From positions 108,906-172,905 of the forward strand of contig NZ_FWXD01000009.1 of the NCBI RefSeq assembly GCF_900176275.1: 64,000 nt of DNA. Direction: 5' to 3'. The DNA comes from Andreprevotia lacus DSM 23236 (GTDB taxonomy: Bacteria; Pseudomonadota; Gammaproteobacteria; Burkholderiales; Chitinibacteraceae). This document shows, piece by piece, positions 8,580-16,185 of this stretch; position 1 is the stretch's first letter; each line of letters opens with the position of its first letter. The notes below the pieces were generated by a model. That model was not told where the DNA came from and made no database searches. It was given only the letters and a program-made list of their open reading frames with translations. A program made the position numbers and the translations under genes.

Positions 8580-9923
8580 ATGAGCGATCCGATATTCGTT
8601 GCAACACCGCTGCCGCAGCTGCAGCGGGATTTACTGGCCGCAGCCGGAAGCCCGCCCCTTTTGCAGGCTTATCTGGAAAGGTTGCAGCAGCTGCGCGATG
8701 CCGCGCAGTTCGACGCCTTGCGGCAGGCCGCGCAATGGCTGTGCACGCATTTCCCGGCCTGTGCGCCCGGCTGGGGCTGGCTGGCGCGCGCCTGTATCGC
8801 GCTGGGTGAGACCGGGGCCGCATTGGGAGCGCTTGATGCGCCTTCGCTGGCGATGGCGCCACAGCACTATCTGCAATGCTGGCGTGGTGAGCTGTGTCTG
8901 GAGATCGGTGCGCTGGATCGCGCCGCCGATGCACTCACGCGTGCACTATCGGTTGCGGATGACGCTTTGCTGCCCAAGATCAAATATCACTGGCAACGTC
9001 TGCTCTGGCTGGGCGTGGCCCATGGCTATCGGGATGCTGCCATTTCCTACGCCACCCGGCTGCGGCAGGCCTATCCGCATGACGCCTGCTGGCCGCATAT
9101 CCTCTGCTCCGCTTACCAGGACAGTGGCGAGATCGCTGGCGCATTCCAGCAGGGCAGACAGGCTGTGGCGCTGTATCTGGATGGTGTGGCCGATGCCGGG
9201 CCACTGGATGTGCATGCGGTGCCGCATTTCGTGCGCCCCGAGGCCGAAGCCATCCTCGACAGGGTGCGGGCGGCGCTGGATGCGGCGGGAATTCAATGGT
9301 GCCTCTACGCCGGCACCTTGCTGGGCGTGATACGCGATGGCGAATTGCTAGCGTATGACAAGGATCTCGATATCGCCATTCCCGCTGCAAGCAGCCGGGA
9401 TGCCGTGATCGAAACCATGCGGCTTGCGGGCTTCCAAGCGGTGCCCGAAGGCGCAAATCCAGGCGAAGAGATGGCGTGGCGCATCATCTTCGCCACGCCG
9501 GATTCACCGATTTCGCTCGACGTGTTCTTCATTCATCCCGACGGGGACGAGCATGTACGGCTGGGCATGCAGCATGCCGGTCACCCTGTACGCTGCCGCC
9601 TGCCCCGCTTTGACTTCGGCCTGCATGACTGGCGCAACTCGCTCTGGCCTGTACCGGCTGACCCGGCCGCTTTCTTGCTCAGCTTCTACGGCGATGGCTG
9701 GCGCGAGCCCGACCCTTACTTCAACACCGTGCTGTCCAACCGGGGCCGCACCGCAGCGTCGATACCCGTGGTGCTGGGCTATGGCTACGGCTGCCTGTAC
9801 CGGGCCCTGCTGGCAGAAAAATACGCCAAGGCGCTGTCGCTGTGCGCGCAAATCCAGCGCCTGCAGCCCGATCCGCTGTTAGACAGACTGGCGGGTGAAT
9901 TGCGGGCCAGACAAGCGGCATGA
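8580..9923 (+). CDS. LicD/fukutin-family phosphotransferase with N-terminal TPR-like region
   Basis: 447 residues from this start. Residues 1 to about 210 are Ala/Leu-rich TPR-like helices. The C-terminal half is a LicD domain: GTLLGVIRDG begins at residue 245, and the acidic metal-binding cluster is D260, D262 and D264 (YDKDLDI). LicD proteins transfer phosphocholine or a sugar-alcohol phosphate from CDP-activated donors to glycans; the eukaryotic relatives fukutin and FKRP transfer ribitol-5-phosphate from CDP-ribitol. The next gene, an IspD-like cytidylyltransferase overlapping by ATGA, could make the donor. Alternative in-frame starts at 8526/8529 add 18 residues; neither start has a strong ribosome site. 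The acceptor is unknown. Confidence 0.85.
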   Translation: MSDPIFVATPLPQLQRDLLAAAGSPPLLQAYLERLQQLRDAAQFDALRQAAQWLCTHFPACAPGWGWLARACIALGETGAALGALDAPSLAMAPQHYLQCWRGELCLEIGALDRAADALTRALSVADDALLPKIKYHWQRLLWLGVAHGYRDAAISYATRLRQAYPHDACWPHILCSAYQDSGEIAGAFQQGRQAVALYLDGVADAGPLDVHAVPHFVRPEAEAILDRVRAALDAAGIQWCLYAGTLLGVIRDGELLAYDKDLDIAIPAASSRDAVIETMRLAGFQAVPEGANPGEEMAWRIIFATPDSPISLDVFFIHPDGDEHVRLGMQHAGHPVRCRLPRFDFGLHDWRNSLWPVPADPAAFLLSFYGDGWREPDPYFNTVLSNRGRTAASIPVVLGYGYGCLYRALLAEKYAKALSLCAQIQRLQPDPLLDRLAGELRARQAA

Positions 9924-10585
9924 ACAGTGGACTGGACGACACGCTCAGCATCGTCATTGCTGCAGCGGGGGATGGCGCCCGCCTGGGTCTCGGCCCCAAG
10001 GCACTGCTGCCACTGGGCGGCAGGATGCTGCTGGAGGCTGTATGCACCAAGGCGCGCCGGATCGCAGGCGAAGTCATGGTCGCCGCGCCCGCCAGCCGCA
10101 TGGCGGAGTGGCAGCGGCATGCCACAGGCTGCGCGGTGATTGCCGGGGGCGAGAGTTTTTTGCGCACCACCGCATCGCTGGCGCAGGCGGCAAGCCGGCG
10201 CAAGTTGCTGGTGTGGAGCGTGGCAGCACCCTTCGTGAGCGAACCGGTGCTGCGCCGCGTTGCTGCCGGGGTGCCGGAGGGCGGGGTTTGCGCGGTATTA
10301 CAGCCCAGCGACGTACCGCTGGCCGCCATGCAAGATGGCGCGGTGCGCGAATTCCTGCCGCGCGATGCGGTCATGGCCGTGCAGGGGCCGCAGGCCTATG
10401 ATCGTGCCGCGCTGCTTGATCTGATCGCACGGGCCACCGATGCGGACTGGCAGCAGCAGTCATTCCTGCAGGTTGCCCTGCGCCACGGGCAGCCCGTCGC
10501 CACCGTCATGGGCGAGAAAACCAATTTCAAGATCACTACGCCGGACGATTGGCGTCTGGCGCAATACCTGAAGGATTTGCTATGA
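9920..10585 (+). CDS. IspD-like CDP-alditol/CDP-polyol cytidylyltransferase
   Basis: 221 residues, single nucleotidyltransferase domain of the IspD/TarI type. It keeps the CTP-binding loop AAAGDGARLG with R21 and K27 (matching Arg20 and Lys27 of E. coli IspD), the GGESFLRTTASL segment, and NFKITTPDDW near the C-terminus with K204 matching IspD Lys213. The VHDAARP motif, whose Asp helps bind metal, is altered to WSVAAPF, so it has diverged from true IspD. Coupling to a LicD transferase (start overlaps the LicD stop as ATGA) makes a CDP-polyol such as CDP-ribitol or CDP-glycerol likelier than an isoprenoid intermediate. Its stop overlaps the RuBisCO-like start in the same way. The exact substrate is inference. 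Confidence 0.82.
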   Translation: MNSGLDDTLSIVIAAAGDGARLGLGPKALLPLGGRMLLEAVCTKARRIAGEVMVAAPASRMAEWQRHATGCAVIAGGESFLRTTASLAQAASRRKLLVWSVAAPFVSEPVLRRVAAGVPEGGVCAVLQPSDVPLAAMQDGAVREFLPRDAVMAVQGPQAYDRAALLDLIARATDADWQQQSFLQVALRHGQPVATVMGEKTNFKITTPDDWRLAQYLKDLL

Positions 10586-11838
10586 GTTCGGCCGGCCTGT
10601 TGGTCGCGCGTGACCCGGCGCTGTATGCGTGGGACGACGCGTTGCGCGAGCAGGATTATCTGTTTGCCTGTTATGAAATCACCACCACGGTGGATGGCCA
10701 CGCGGCCGCGCTGGGCATGGCCATGGAGCAAAGTGCCGCCACCAGCCATATTGCCGGCTATGTCGAGCCGACCATGCTGCTTGGCTACAGCATCCGCGTG
10801 CGGATGGTGCGATCCCTGGGGCAGGCCGTGCCCGTGGTGGGCAGCTATCAACTGGATACGCCGGTTTACGGTGCCGCAGCCGGTGCCGGTGCGCAGCGCT
10901 ATCAAATCGAGCTGGCCGTGCCGCTGCGCCTGCTGGCCGGCAAACCGGCGCAGTTGTGGAACGTGGTGGTGGGCGAGCTGCCCAGGCTGGGCTATCTGAC
11001 CGGCTTTGCCTTGCTGCGCGCTGATCTGCCCGCCAGCTTCGGCCCCGGCCCGGGCTTTGGTGCCGAGGCACTGCTGGCATGGTCTGCGCATGGCGCGGGC
11101 CCGCTGCTGTGCCGCTCGATGCGGCCTGCCGTGGGCGTGGACGAGGCAACCATGGCGCGCCTCAATCATGACGTGTTGCTGGGCGGTTTCGACATCGTCA
11201 AGGATGACGAACTGCAGGTGTTTGCCGACTTTGCCACCTTTGCCAGCCACGTGCGCGCCATGCTGGTGGCGCGCGACGCTGCCAGCGCGGCAACGGGTCT
11301 GCGCAAACGCTATATCGCCAACCTGATCTGCGAGCCGTGGGAGCTGGCCGAGCGTTGGGCACTGGTGTGCGAGCTCGGGGTCGATGGCGTGCTGGTGGCA
11401 CCGTGGATACAGGGCATGGGCACGTTGCTGCAGCTGGCACGCCAGCGCCGCATGCCGATACTGGCGCACAACACGCTGGGCGAACTGTTCTCGCGCAATC
11501 CGGGTTGGCGCGTGGCACCCGCCGTGCTGGCACAGTGGCTGCGCGTGCTGGGGGCCGACCTGATCGTGACCGACGGGGACTTTGGCGATACACCGGGCGA
11601 TGCCGACGCGCAGGCCGCGCTGGCCGCAGCGCGTGCGCCGCAGGGCGAATGCCGGGCGGTCCTGCCCATCCTGCAGGGGGGCAAGCAACCCGATGGCCTG
11701 CCGCGCTATCGCGCAGCGATCGGCAGTGATGCCTACATGCTGATCGTGGCCAGCTGGGTGGATCATCATCCGGACGGTATCGCCACGGCCGCAGCGCAGT
11801 TCCGGGCCGCTGTGGATGGACAGCCCGCAGCGGGGTGA
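10582..11838 (+). CDS. RuBisCO-like protein (form IV type), divergent active site
   Basis: 418 residues, shorter than usual RuBisCO large chains. The C-terminal two thirds follow the RuBisCO barrel: MRPAVGVD (K175 equivalent replaced by R181), GGFDIVKDDEL with the full KDDE at 207-210 (the carbamylated Lys and the Mg ligands), YIANLICEPWEL, MPILAHNTLGELF (H296 matches His294, but Arg295 becomes Asn), GADLIVTDGDFGD (His327 and loop-6 Lys334 positions lost; D336 where Lys would be) and PILQGG (Ser379 position becomes Gln). It can therefore still bind Mg but should not carboxylate. Known relatives are enolases or isomerases in sulfur salvage or tetronate/polyol catabolism; the role here is unknown. 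Start 10582 overlaps the preceding stop (ATGA). Confidence 0.85.
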   Translation: MSSAGLLVARDPALYAWDDALREQDYLFACYEITTTVDGHAAALGMAMEQSAATSHIAGYVEPTMLLGYSIRVRMVRSLGQAVPVVGSYQLDTPVYGAAAGAGAQRYQIELAVPLRLLAGKPAQLWNVVVGELPRLGYLTGFALLRADLPASFGPGPGFGAEALLAWSAHGAGPLLCRSMRPAVGVDEATMARLNHDVLLGGFDIVKDDELQVFADFATFASHVRAMLVARDAASAATGLRKRYIANLICEPWELAERWALVCELGVDGVLVAPWIQGMGTLLQLARQRRMPILAHNTLGELFSRNPGWRVAPAVLAQWLRVLGADLIVTDGDFGDTPGDADAQAALAAARAPQGECRAVLPILQGGKQPDGLPRYRAAIGSDAYMLIVASWVDHHPDGIATAAAQFRAAVDGQPAAG

Positions 11839-11920
11839 ACGGGCTCAGGCAGCTCAGCTTGGGTCGGGCCGGCCTGCACTGCTAGGATGGGCGCATTGCC
11901 ATCTTCAGGAAGTCGCTACC

Positions 11921-13285
11921 GTGTCGAGCAATCAGGCGCTGGCCGAAGCGTTGTTTTTCGAAGGAAACCGCCATCTGGCCGCTGCCGAGCATGCCGCAGC
12001 GGCGGCCTGCTTTCGCGAGGCGGTCACGCTGGCGCCACAGCTGGCCGAGGCGCATGCCAATCTGGGCTTTTTGCTGGAACAGACCGGCCAGCTGGACGAG
12101 GCCGAAGCCTGCTACCGTCAGGCCATGGCCATCCTGCCCGACTGCCTGCAGCTGTATCTGAATCTGGGGGCGCTGCTGATGGCGCGCAAGGATTTTGGCG
12201 CGGCGGAGGCGCTCTACCGGCAGGCGCTGCGTTTTGCGGCGGGCGATCCGGCGCTGTGGTCCAACCTGGGCGTGCTGCTGGCCTGCCTGCAGCGCGACGA
12301 CGAGGCCGAGCAATGCCATCGCACCGCGCTGGCCATCAACCCGGACTACGCCAATGCGCGTTTCAACCTTGCCTATGTGCTGCTGCGGCATGGTCGCTTT
12401 GACGAGGGCTGGGCAAGCCTGGAGGCACGCGACTGGTACGAGCGGCTGGCACAGTATTTCGAATTTCCGCGCTGGCAGGGTGAACCACTGGCGGGCCGCA
12501 GCGTGCTGATCGGCTTCGAGGCTGGCCATGGTGACATGATCCAGTTCTGCCGCTATGCCGCCGAACTCAAGCGCATGGGGGCCGAGCAGATCACCGTGGT
12601 GTGCCACCCGGGGCTGAAAACGCTGTTCGGCAGCATGATTGGGGTCGACGAGGTCTATTCCTTGCACGACGACGTGCCGACGCGCGGCTGGGATTACTGG
12701 ACACCGCCGCTCAGCCTGCCGTACTACTGCCAGACCCGTCTGGATACCATTCCGGCAACGGTGCCGTATCTGCAGGCCGAACCCGCGCGCGTGGCCGCAT
12801 GGGCCACGCGGCTGCCGGCGGCAAGGTTGCGCGTGGGTCTGGCCTGGCTGGGCAATCCGCGTTTCGAGAACGATGCCGATCGCTCATTGTCCGCGCTGGA
12901 TATCCTCGCGCCGCTGGCCGCCGTGCCGGGTATACAGTTCATCAGCCTGCAAAAAGGCCGGGGAGAGGATGTGTCAGCCCCGATTGGCATGGCATTGCAA
13001 TCGTATGCCGGTGAGCTGGGCGACTTTGCCGATACCGCCGCACTGATTGCCAATCTTGATCTGGTGATCAGCGTCGATACCGCCGTCGGCCATCTGGCCG
13101 GCGCGCTGGGCAAACCGTGCTGGCTGATGCTGCCCGACTACCGTGCCGACTGGCGCTGGCTGACCGGGCGTGATGATACGCCGTGGTATCCGCACACCCG
13201 GCTGTTCCGCCAGCCGCCGGGTGGCGGCTGGGGGCCGGTGGTAACGCAGCTGGCCGAGGCACTCGGCCAGCTGGCTGCCCGCTGA
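11921..13285 (+). CDS. TPR-repeat glycosyltransferase (GT9/heptosyltransferase-like C-terminus)
   Basis: 454 residues. Residues 1 to about 170 hold four to five TPR repeats (AEAHANLGFLLEQTGQLDEA, PDYANARFNLAYVLLRHGRF). The C-terminal half has a GT-B type fold of the kind seen in TPR-linked glycosyltransferases, with GFEAGHGDMIQFCRYAAEL, RVGLAWLGNP, FISLQKGRG and ISVDTAVGHLAGALGKPCW; the last block matches the nucleotide-sugar site of ADP-heptose-type transferases. It is likely the sugar-adding partner of the LicD operon. I place the start at GTG 11921 because CAGGAAG lies upstream; an in-frame ATG at 11816 overlaps the RuBisCO-like gene. The acceptor (LPS, capsule or protein) is not known. 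Confidence 0.82.
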   Translation: MSSNQALAEALFFEGNRHLAAAEHAAAAACFREAVTLAPQLAEAHANLGFLLEQTGQLDEAEACYRQAMAILPDCLQLYLNLGALLMARKDFGAAEALYRQALRFAAGDPALWSNLGVLLACLQRDDEAEQCHRTALAINPDYANARFNLAYVLLRHGRFDEGWASLEARDWYERLAQYFEFPRWQGEPLAGRSVLIGFEAGHGDMIQFCRYAAELKRMGAEQITVVCHPGLKTLFGSMIGVDEVYSLHDDVPTRGWDYWTPPLSLPYYCQTRLDTIPATVPYLQAEPARVAAWATRLPAARLRVGLAWLGNPRFENDADRSLSALDILAPLAAVPGIQFISLQKGRGEDVSAPIGMALQSYAGELGDFADTAALIANLDLVISVDTAVGHLAGALGKPCWLMLPDYRADWRWLTGRDDTPWYPHTRLFRQPPGGGWGPVVTQLAEALGQLAAR

Positions 13286-13288
13286 GCT

Positions 13289-13834
13289 TCAGCGCGCAGT
13301 GGCACGCACCACAGGGAAATCGATATCGGTGTGCGCTACGTTGTTGATGTAGTTGGTCAGCACGTTCAGCGCCACACCGGCGACGATTTCCAGCACGGCG
13401 GCTTCATCAAAACCGGCAGCGCGTACGGCAGCCAGTTCGGTGTCGTTTACCGTGCCGCGTTGTTCCAGCACATGGCGGGCAAAGCGCAGCGCGGCGGCGT
13501 TTTGTGCGTCGCTGCTGTGTGCATCGCGCGCCGCGTCGATTTCAGCCTGCGGCAGGCGGGCCACATTCAGGCCCAGATAGCTGTGCGCAGACAGGCAGTA
13601 ATCGCAGCCATTGTATTCGGCAGTCGCCAGTGCGATGCGCTCACGCAGGCCCACGTTCAGCTTGCCCTTGCCCAGCGCGCCGTTCAGCGCCAGATAACCT
13701 TCCAGCGCGGCCGGGCTGTGGCCCACCAGCTTCATCAGGTTGGGCACCACGCCCAGTTGTTGTTGCACGGCAGCCAGCAGCGGCTTGCTGGCGTCCAGCG
13801 ATTGTTCGACGGTGGGGATGCTGATGCGGCTCAT
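13289..13834 (-). CDS. Carboxymuconolactone decarboxylase-family (AhpD-like) protein
   Basis: 181 residues, all helical, with the AhpD-type redox motif CDYCLSAHSYLG (two Cys and a downstream His) at about 77-88. Such proteins act as alkylhydroperoxidases or peroxidase-related reductases in the cytoplasm. A GGAG site lies 7 bases before the ATG at 13834. It converges on the TPR glycosyltransferase with only three bases between the stops. The decayed LysR gene starting at about 13956 is transcribed divergently, the usual layout for a LysR regulator and its target; if that regulator is dead, control of this gene has changed. Confidence 0.85.
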   Translation of the reverse strand: MSRISIPTVEQSLDASKPLLAAVQQQLGVVPNLMKLVGHSPAALEGYLALNGALGKGKLNVGLRERIALATAEYNGCDYCLSAHSYLGLNVARLPQAEIDAARDAHSSDAQNAAALRFARHVLEQRGTVNDTELAAVRAAGFDEAAVLEIVAGVALNVLTNYINNVAHTDIDFPVVRATAR

Positions 13835-13955
13835 GGTCTTGCTCCTCGGGTGGGGCGCCGGGCGATATGCCGCAGCGCATGCCGCTACTTTGCCGTGTTG
13901 GCTGGGCGAATAGAATATCCATAAAATACAAATTATTGTTTCGATTGGTGGAATA

Positions 13956-14580
13956 ATTGATCGACTGCGTTTGATGGCTGCTTATGTGGCGGTGGCCGAG
14001 GCACAAGGTTTTACCGGTGCGGCGCGCAAGCTGGGCATGTCTGCCCCGGCGGTGACGCTGGCGGTGGCGGCACGGTTGGGTGTGCAATTGCTGTAGCAGA
14101 CCACGCGGCACGTGCGGGCCACCGAGGCGGGCCAGCGCTATCTGGACGATGCCCGCAGCGCGGCTGCTGCCGCCGACGAAGCCGCCGGAGGCAGCAGCCG
14201 CGCTGCGTGGCCATGTTGCGCTGACCGCACCGGTACTGTTTGGCCGGCTGCACGTGATGCCGCTGGTGGCACGGTTAGCCAGCAGGTTAACTGGCCTTTT
14301 GCCGGCCGCTGCGCTTGCAGACGCGGCTGGCAGTCAGCAACAACGACAGCTGCATCGATGCGGCGCGGCGCGGTCTGGGCATCGTGCGGCTGATGTCGTA
14401 TCAGCTGGCCGATGACACTGCCGCAGGTCGTTGACCTCCGTGCTTGGCATCCATGAAGAGGCCGCCTTGCCGGTGCACGTGCTGCATCTCGAGCACAAGG
14501 CGGGCCTGCCCAAGGTGCGCGGGCTGATTGATTTGCTGCTGACGCGCTTGCGTGCAAATCGCCACCTTAACCCACAGCAA
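13956..14580 (+). pseudogene. Decayed LysR-family transcriptional regulator
   Basis: The reading frame starts as DRLRLMAAYVAVAEAQGFTG with a LysR helix-turn-helix (AARKLGMSAPAVTLAV), but the expected first codon is ATT (13956) rather than ATG. A TAG stop interrupts at 14094 (LGVQLL, stop, QTTRHVRATEAG). After a frameshift near 14190 LysR similarity continues (LRGHVALTAPVLFGRLHVMP). The middle of the effector domain is missing, and the last block (ALPVHVLHLEHKAGLPKVRG, in another frame) is the typical LysR C-terminus. Several independent lesions plus an internal deletion make this a true pseudogene rather than a sequencing slip. Boundaries are approximate. Confidence 0.85.
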
Positions 14581-14584
14581 GGGT

Positions 14585-15037
14585 TCAGCTACCCAGTGGC
14601 AGCGGTTTGCCAGGGTAACTGGCCAGCACGATGGAGGTGGTCACTGCACCCAGGGTGGCGAGCTGGTCAATCACTGCTTCCAGTTCGTTCATGGTCGGTA
14701 CCGTCACCCGCACGATGAAGCAATCCTCGCCGGTAATGCGATCGGCTTGCGTGATGGCTGGTATTGCATCAAACAGTGTCAGGCAGCGTTTGATGTGCTC
14801 ATGCGTGGTGCGCAGCCGGATATAAGCCGAGATTTCCATACCCAGCGGGCCTGGGTCTATGCGTGCGGCGTAGCCAGTGATCACACCGGCTTGCTCCATT
14901 TTTTGAATGCGTGCAGTCACTGCGGGTTGCGATAGGCCCACGCGTTTGCCGATTTCCGTATTGGATAGGCGCGCGTTCTGCTGCAGCAGCATCAGGATAC
15001 GTCGGTCCAGCCGATCCGCTTCGTACTTTGGTTTCAT
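14585..15037 (-). CDS. Lrp/AsnC-family transcriptional regulator
   Basis: 150 residues. The N-terminal winged HTH (DRLDRRILMLLQQNARLSNT, GLSQPAVTARIQKMEQAGVI) is followed by an AsnC/RAM ligand-binding domain (GEDCFIVRVTVPTMNELEAV). Members form octamers and respond to amino acids. Start ATG 15037; an in-frame TTG at 15043 is possible. It is divergent from the RBBP9-type hydrolase at 15162, which is the most likely target besides itself. Confidence 0.9.
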   Translation of the reverse strand: MKPKYEADRLDRRILMLLQQNARLSNTEIGKRVGLSQPAVTARIQKMEQAGVITGYAARIDPGPLGMEISAYIRLRTTHEHIKRCLTLFDAIPAITQADRITGEDCFIVRVTVPTMNELEAVIDQLATLGAVTTSIVLASYPGKPLPLGS

Positions 15038-15107
15038 CAGCAATATTCACCACTTTCCTGGATATGTGCCGAGATTGCCTTGTTTTTATTGGTTGTTCCA
15101 TGGGATT

Positions 15108-15124
15108 TGCAGGATATCGCCTGC
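15108..15124. promoter_or_regulatory. Possible operator between the Lrp-type and hydrolase genes
   Basis: The palindrome GCAGG-ATATCG-CCTGC lies in the 124-base divergent region, about 40 bases upstream of the hydrolase start. It has an AT-containing centre, as Lrp-type sites often do. This is a candidate only. Confidence 0.3.
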
Positions 15125-15161
15125 ATACTTTAATGGAGGCAAAGACAAGGAGAAGTGCACC

Positions 15162-15695
15162 ATGCAGATGGCTGCGTTGATTGTTCCCGGCATCGGCAAT
15201 TCGGGCGCTGCCCACTGGCAAACCTTGTGGCAACAGCAATGGCCTTGGGCTACGCGCATTGCCGTGCCCGACTGGGACAGGCCAGTTCTGGCCGACTGGA
15301 TGGATGCCATAGAACAGGGTGTGCTGCAGAGGGGCGGCGAGACGGTCATCATTGCGCATAGCCTGGGCTGTATCGCTGTTGCGCATTGGGCTGCTGCCAC
15401 ACGCTTGCGGGTGCGGGGTACCTTGTTGGTGGCGGTGCCTGACCCAGCTGGCCCGGCATTCCCGGCCGAGGCAGCCGGGTTTGTACTACCGCCGCTGCGG
15501 CCGCTGCCGTTTCCGGCGATTGTGGTTGCCAGCTGCGACGACCCCTACGGCAGCATGGCGCACGCCAGCCGCTGTGCGCAGGGCTGGGGAGGCGAGCTGG
15601 TTAATGTGGGTGCATCCGGCCATATCAATGCGGCCAGTGGACTCGGTGACTGGCCGGCTGGCCGCAGCCTGCTTGGCAGGCTGTCAGGCACCTGA
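15162..15695 (+). CDS. RBBP9/YdeN-family alpha/beta hydrolase
   Basis: 177 residues, the compact size of RBBP9-like serine hydrolases. The N-terminal block LIVPGIGNSGAAHWQTLW is diagnostic. The catalytic Ser lies in IIAHSLGC, the Asp is in ASCDDPYG and the His in ASGHINAASG. Cytoplasmic; the physiological substrate is unknown for the family. ATG 15162 has a strong AAGGAGAA site. It is divergent from the Lrp-type regulator. Confidence 0.88.
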   Translation: MQMAALIVPGIGNSGAAHWQTLWQQQWPWATRIAVPDWDRPVLADWMDAIEQGVLQRGGETVIIAHSLGCIAVAHWAAATRLRVRGTLLVAVPDPAGPAFPAEAAGFVLPPLRPLPFPAIVVASCDDPYGSMAHASRCAQGWGGELVNVGASGHINAASGLGDWPAGRSLLGRLSGT

Positions 15696-15772
15696 GCTGG
15701 AGTGGCTAACAGGCTGTGCCGGGAGATGGATGCTGTTTGGCCCGCAGATGACGGGCGTGGATAGACAGGCAC

Positions 15773-16141
15773 TTATGCGGAGGCCTGGTAAATCTGCTGC
15801 AGCAGCTGCTCGGCATCGCCGTGCAGCACCTTGCGCAGCTCGATGCGCACATCGTGTTGCGGCAAGCCCAGTTCGGCCAGCGTGGCCAGCACTTCGTCGA
15901 ATTGCTCGCGCAGTGAGGGCTCGGTTTTGCCGCGCCGGTCGCTGAATGCCGCGGCCAGGGTGGCGCCACACTGACAGAGGCGCCTGGACTCGATCACGCC
16001 GGGATGCGGCTCGTGCGCGGTTTCAGGCAGTGCGCGCGTACTGGTCAGGTATTGGGTAAAGCTCACATACTGCGTGCCGCACTGCGGGCACTGGCGCGGA
16101 TAGGCCAGCAAATGCGCCGGGCTGGGGTCTGCATGCGTCAT
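15773..16141 (-). CDS. Small zinc-ribbon-like hypothetical protein
   Basis: 122 residues. Two Cys pairs (QCPQCGTQY at about 17-25 and LCQCGAT at about 55-61) look like a zinc ribbon, and are followed by an acidic helical C-terminus (LREQFDEVLATLAELGLP). I do not recognise a named family. It converges with the RBBP9-type hydrolase and is followed on the same strand by nothing closely linked. The codon usage matches its neighbours, so it is probably a real gene. Confidence 0.6.
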   Translation of the reverse strand: MTHADPSPAHLLAYPRQCPQCGTQYVSFTQYLTSTRALPETAHEPHPGVIESRRLCQCGATLAAAFSDRRGKTEPSLREQFDEVLATLAELGLPQHDVRIELRKVLHGDAEQLLQQIYQASA

Positions 16142-16185
16142 GGCGCCACTCCTGGTGACGGCCGCTTGCTGCGGCGCTCAATCCA

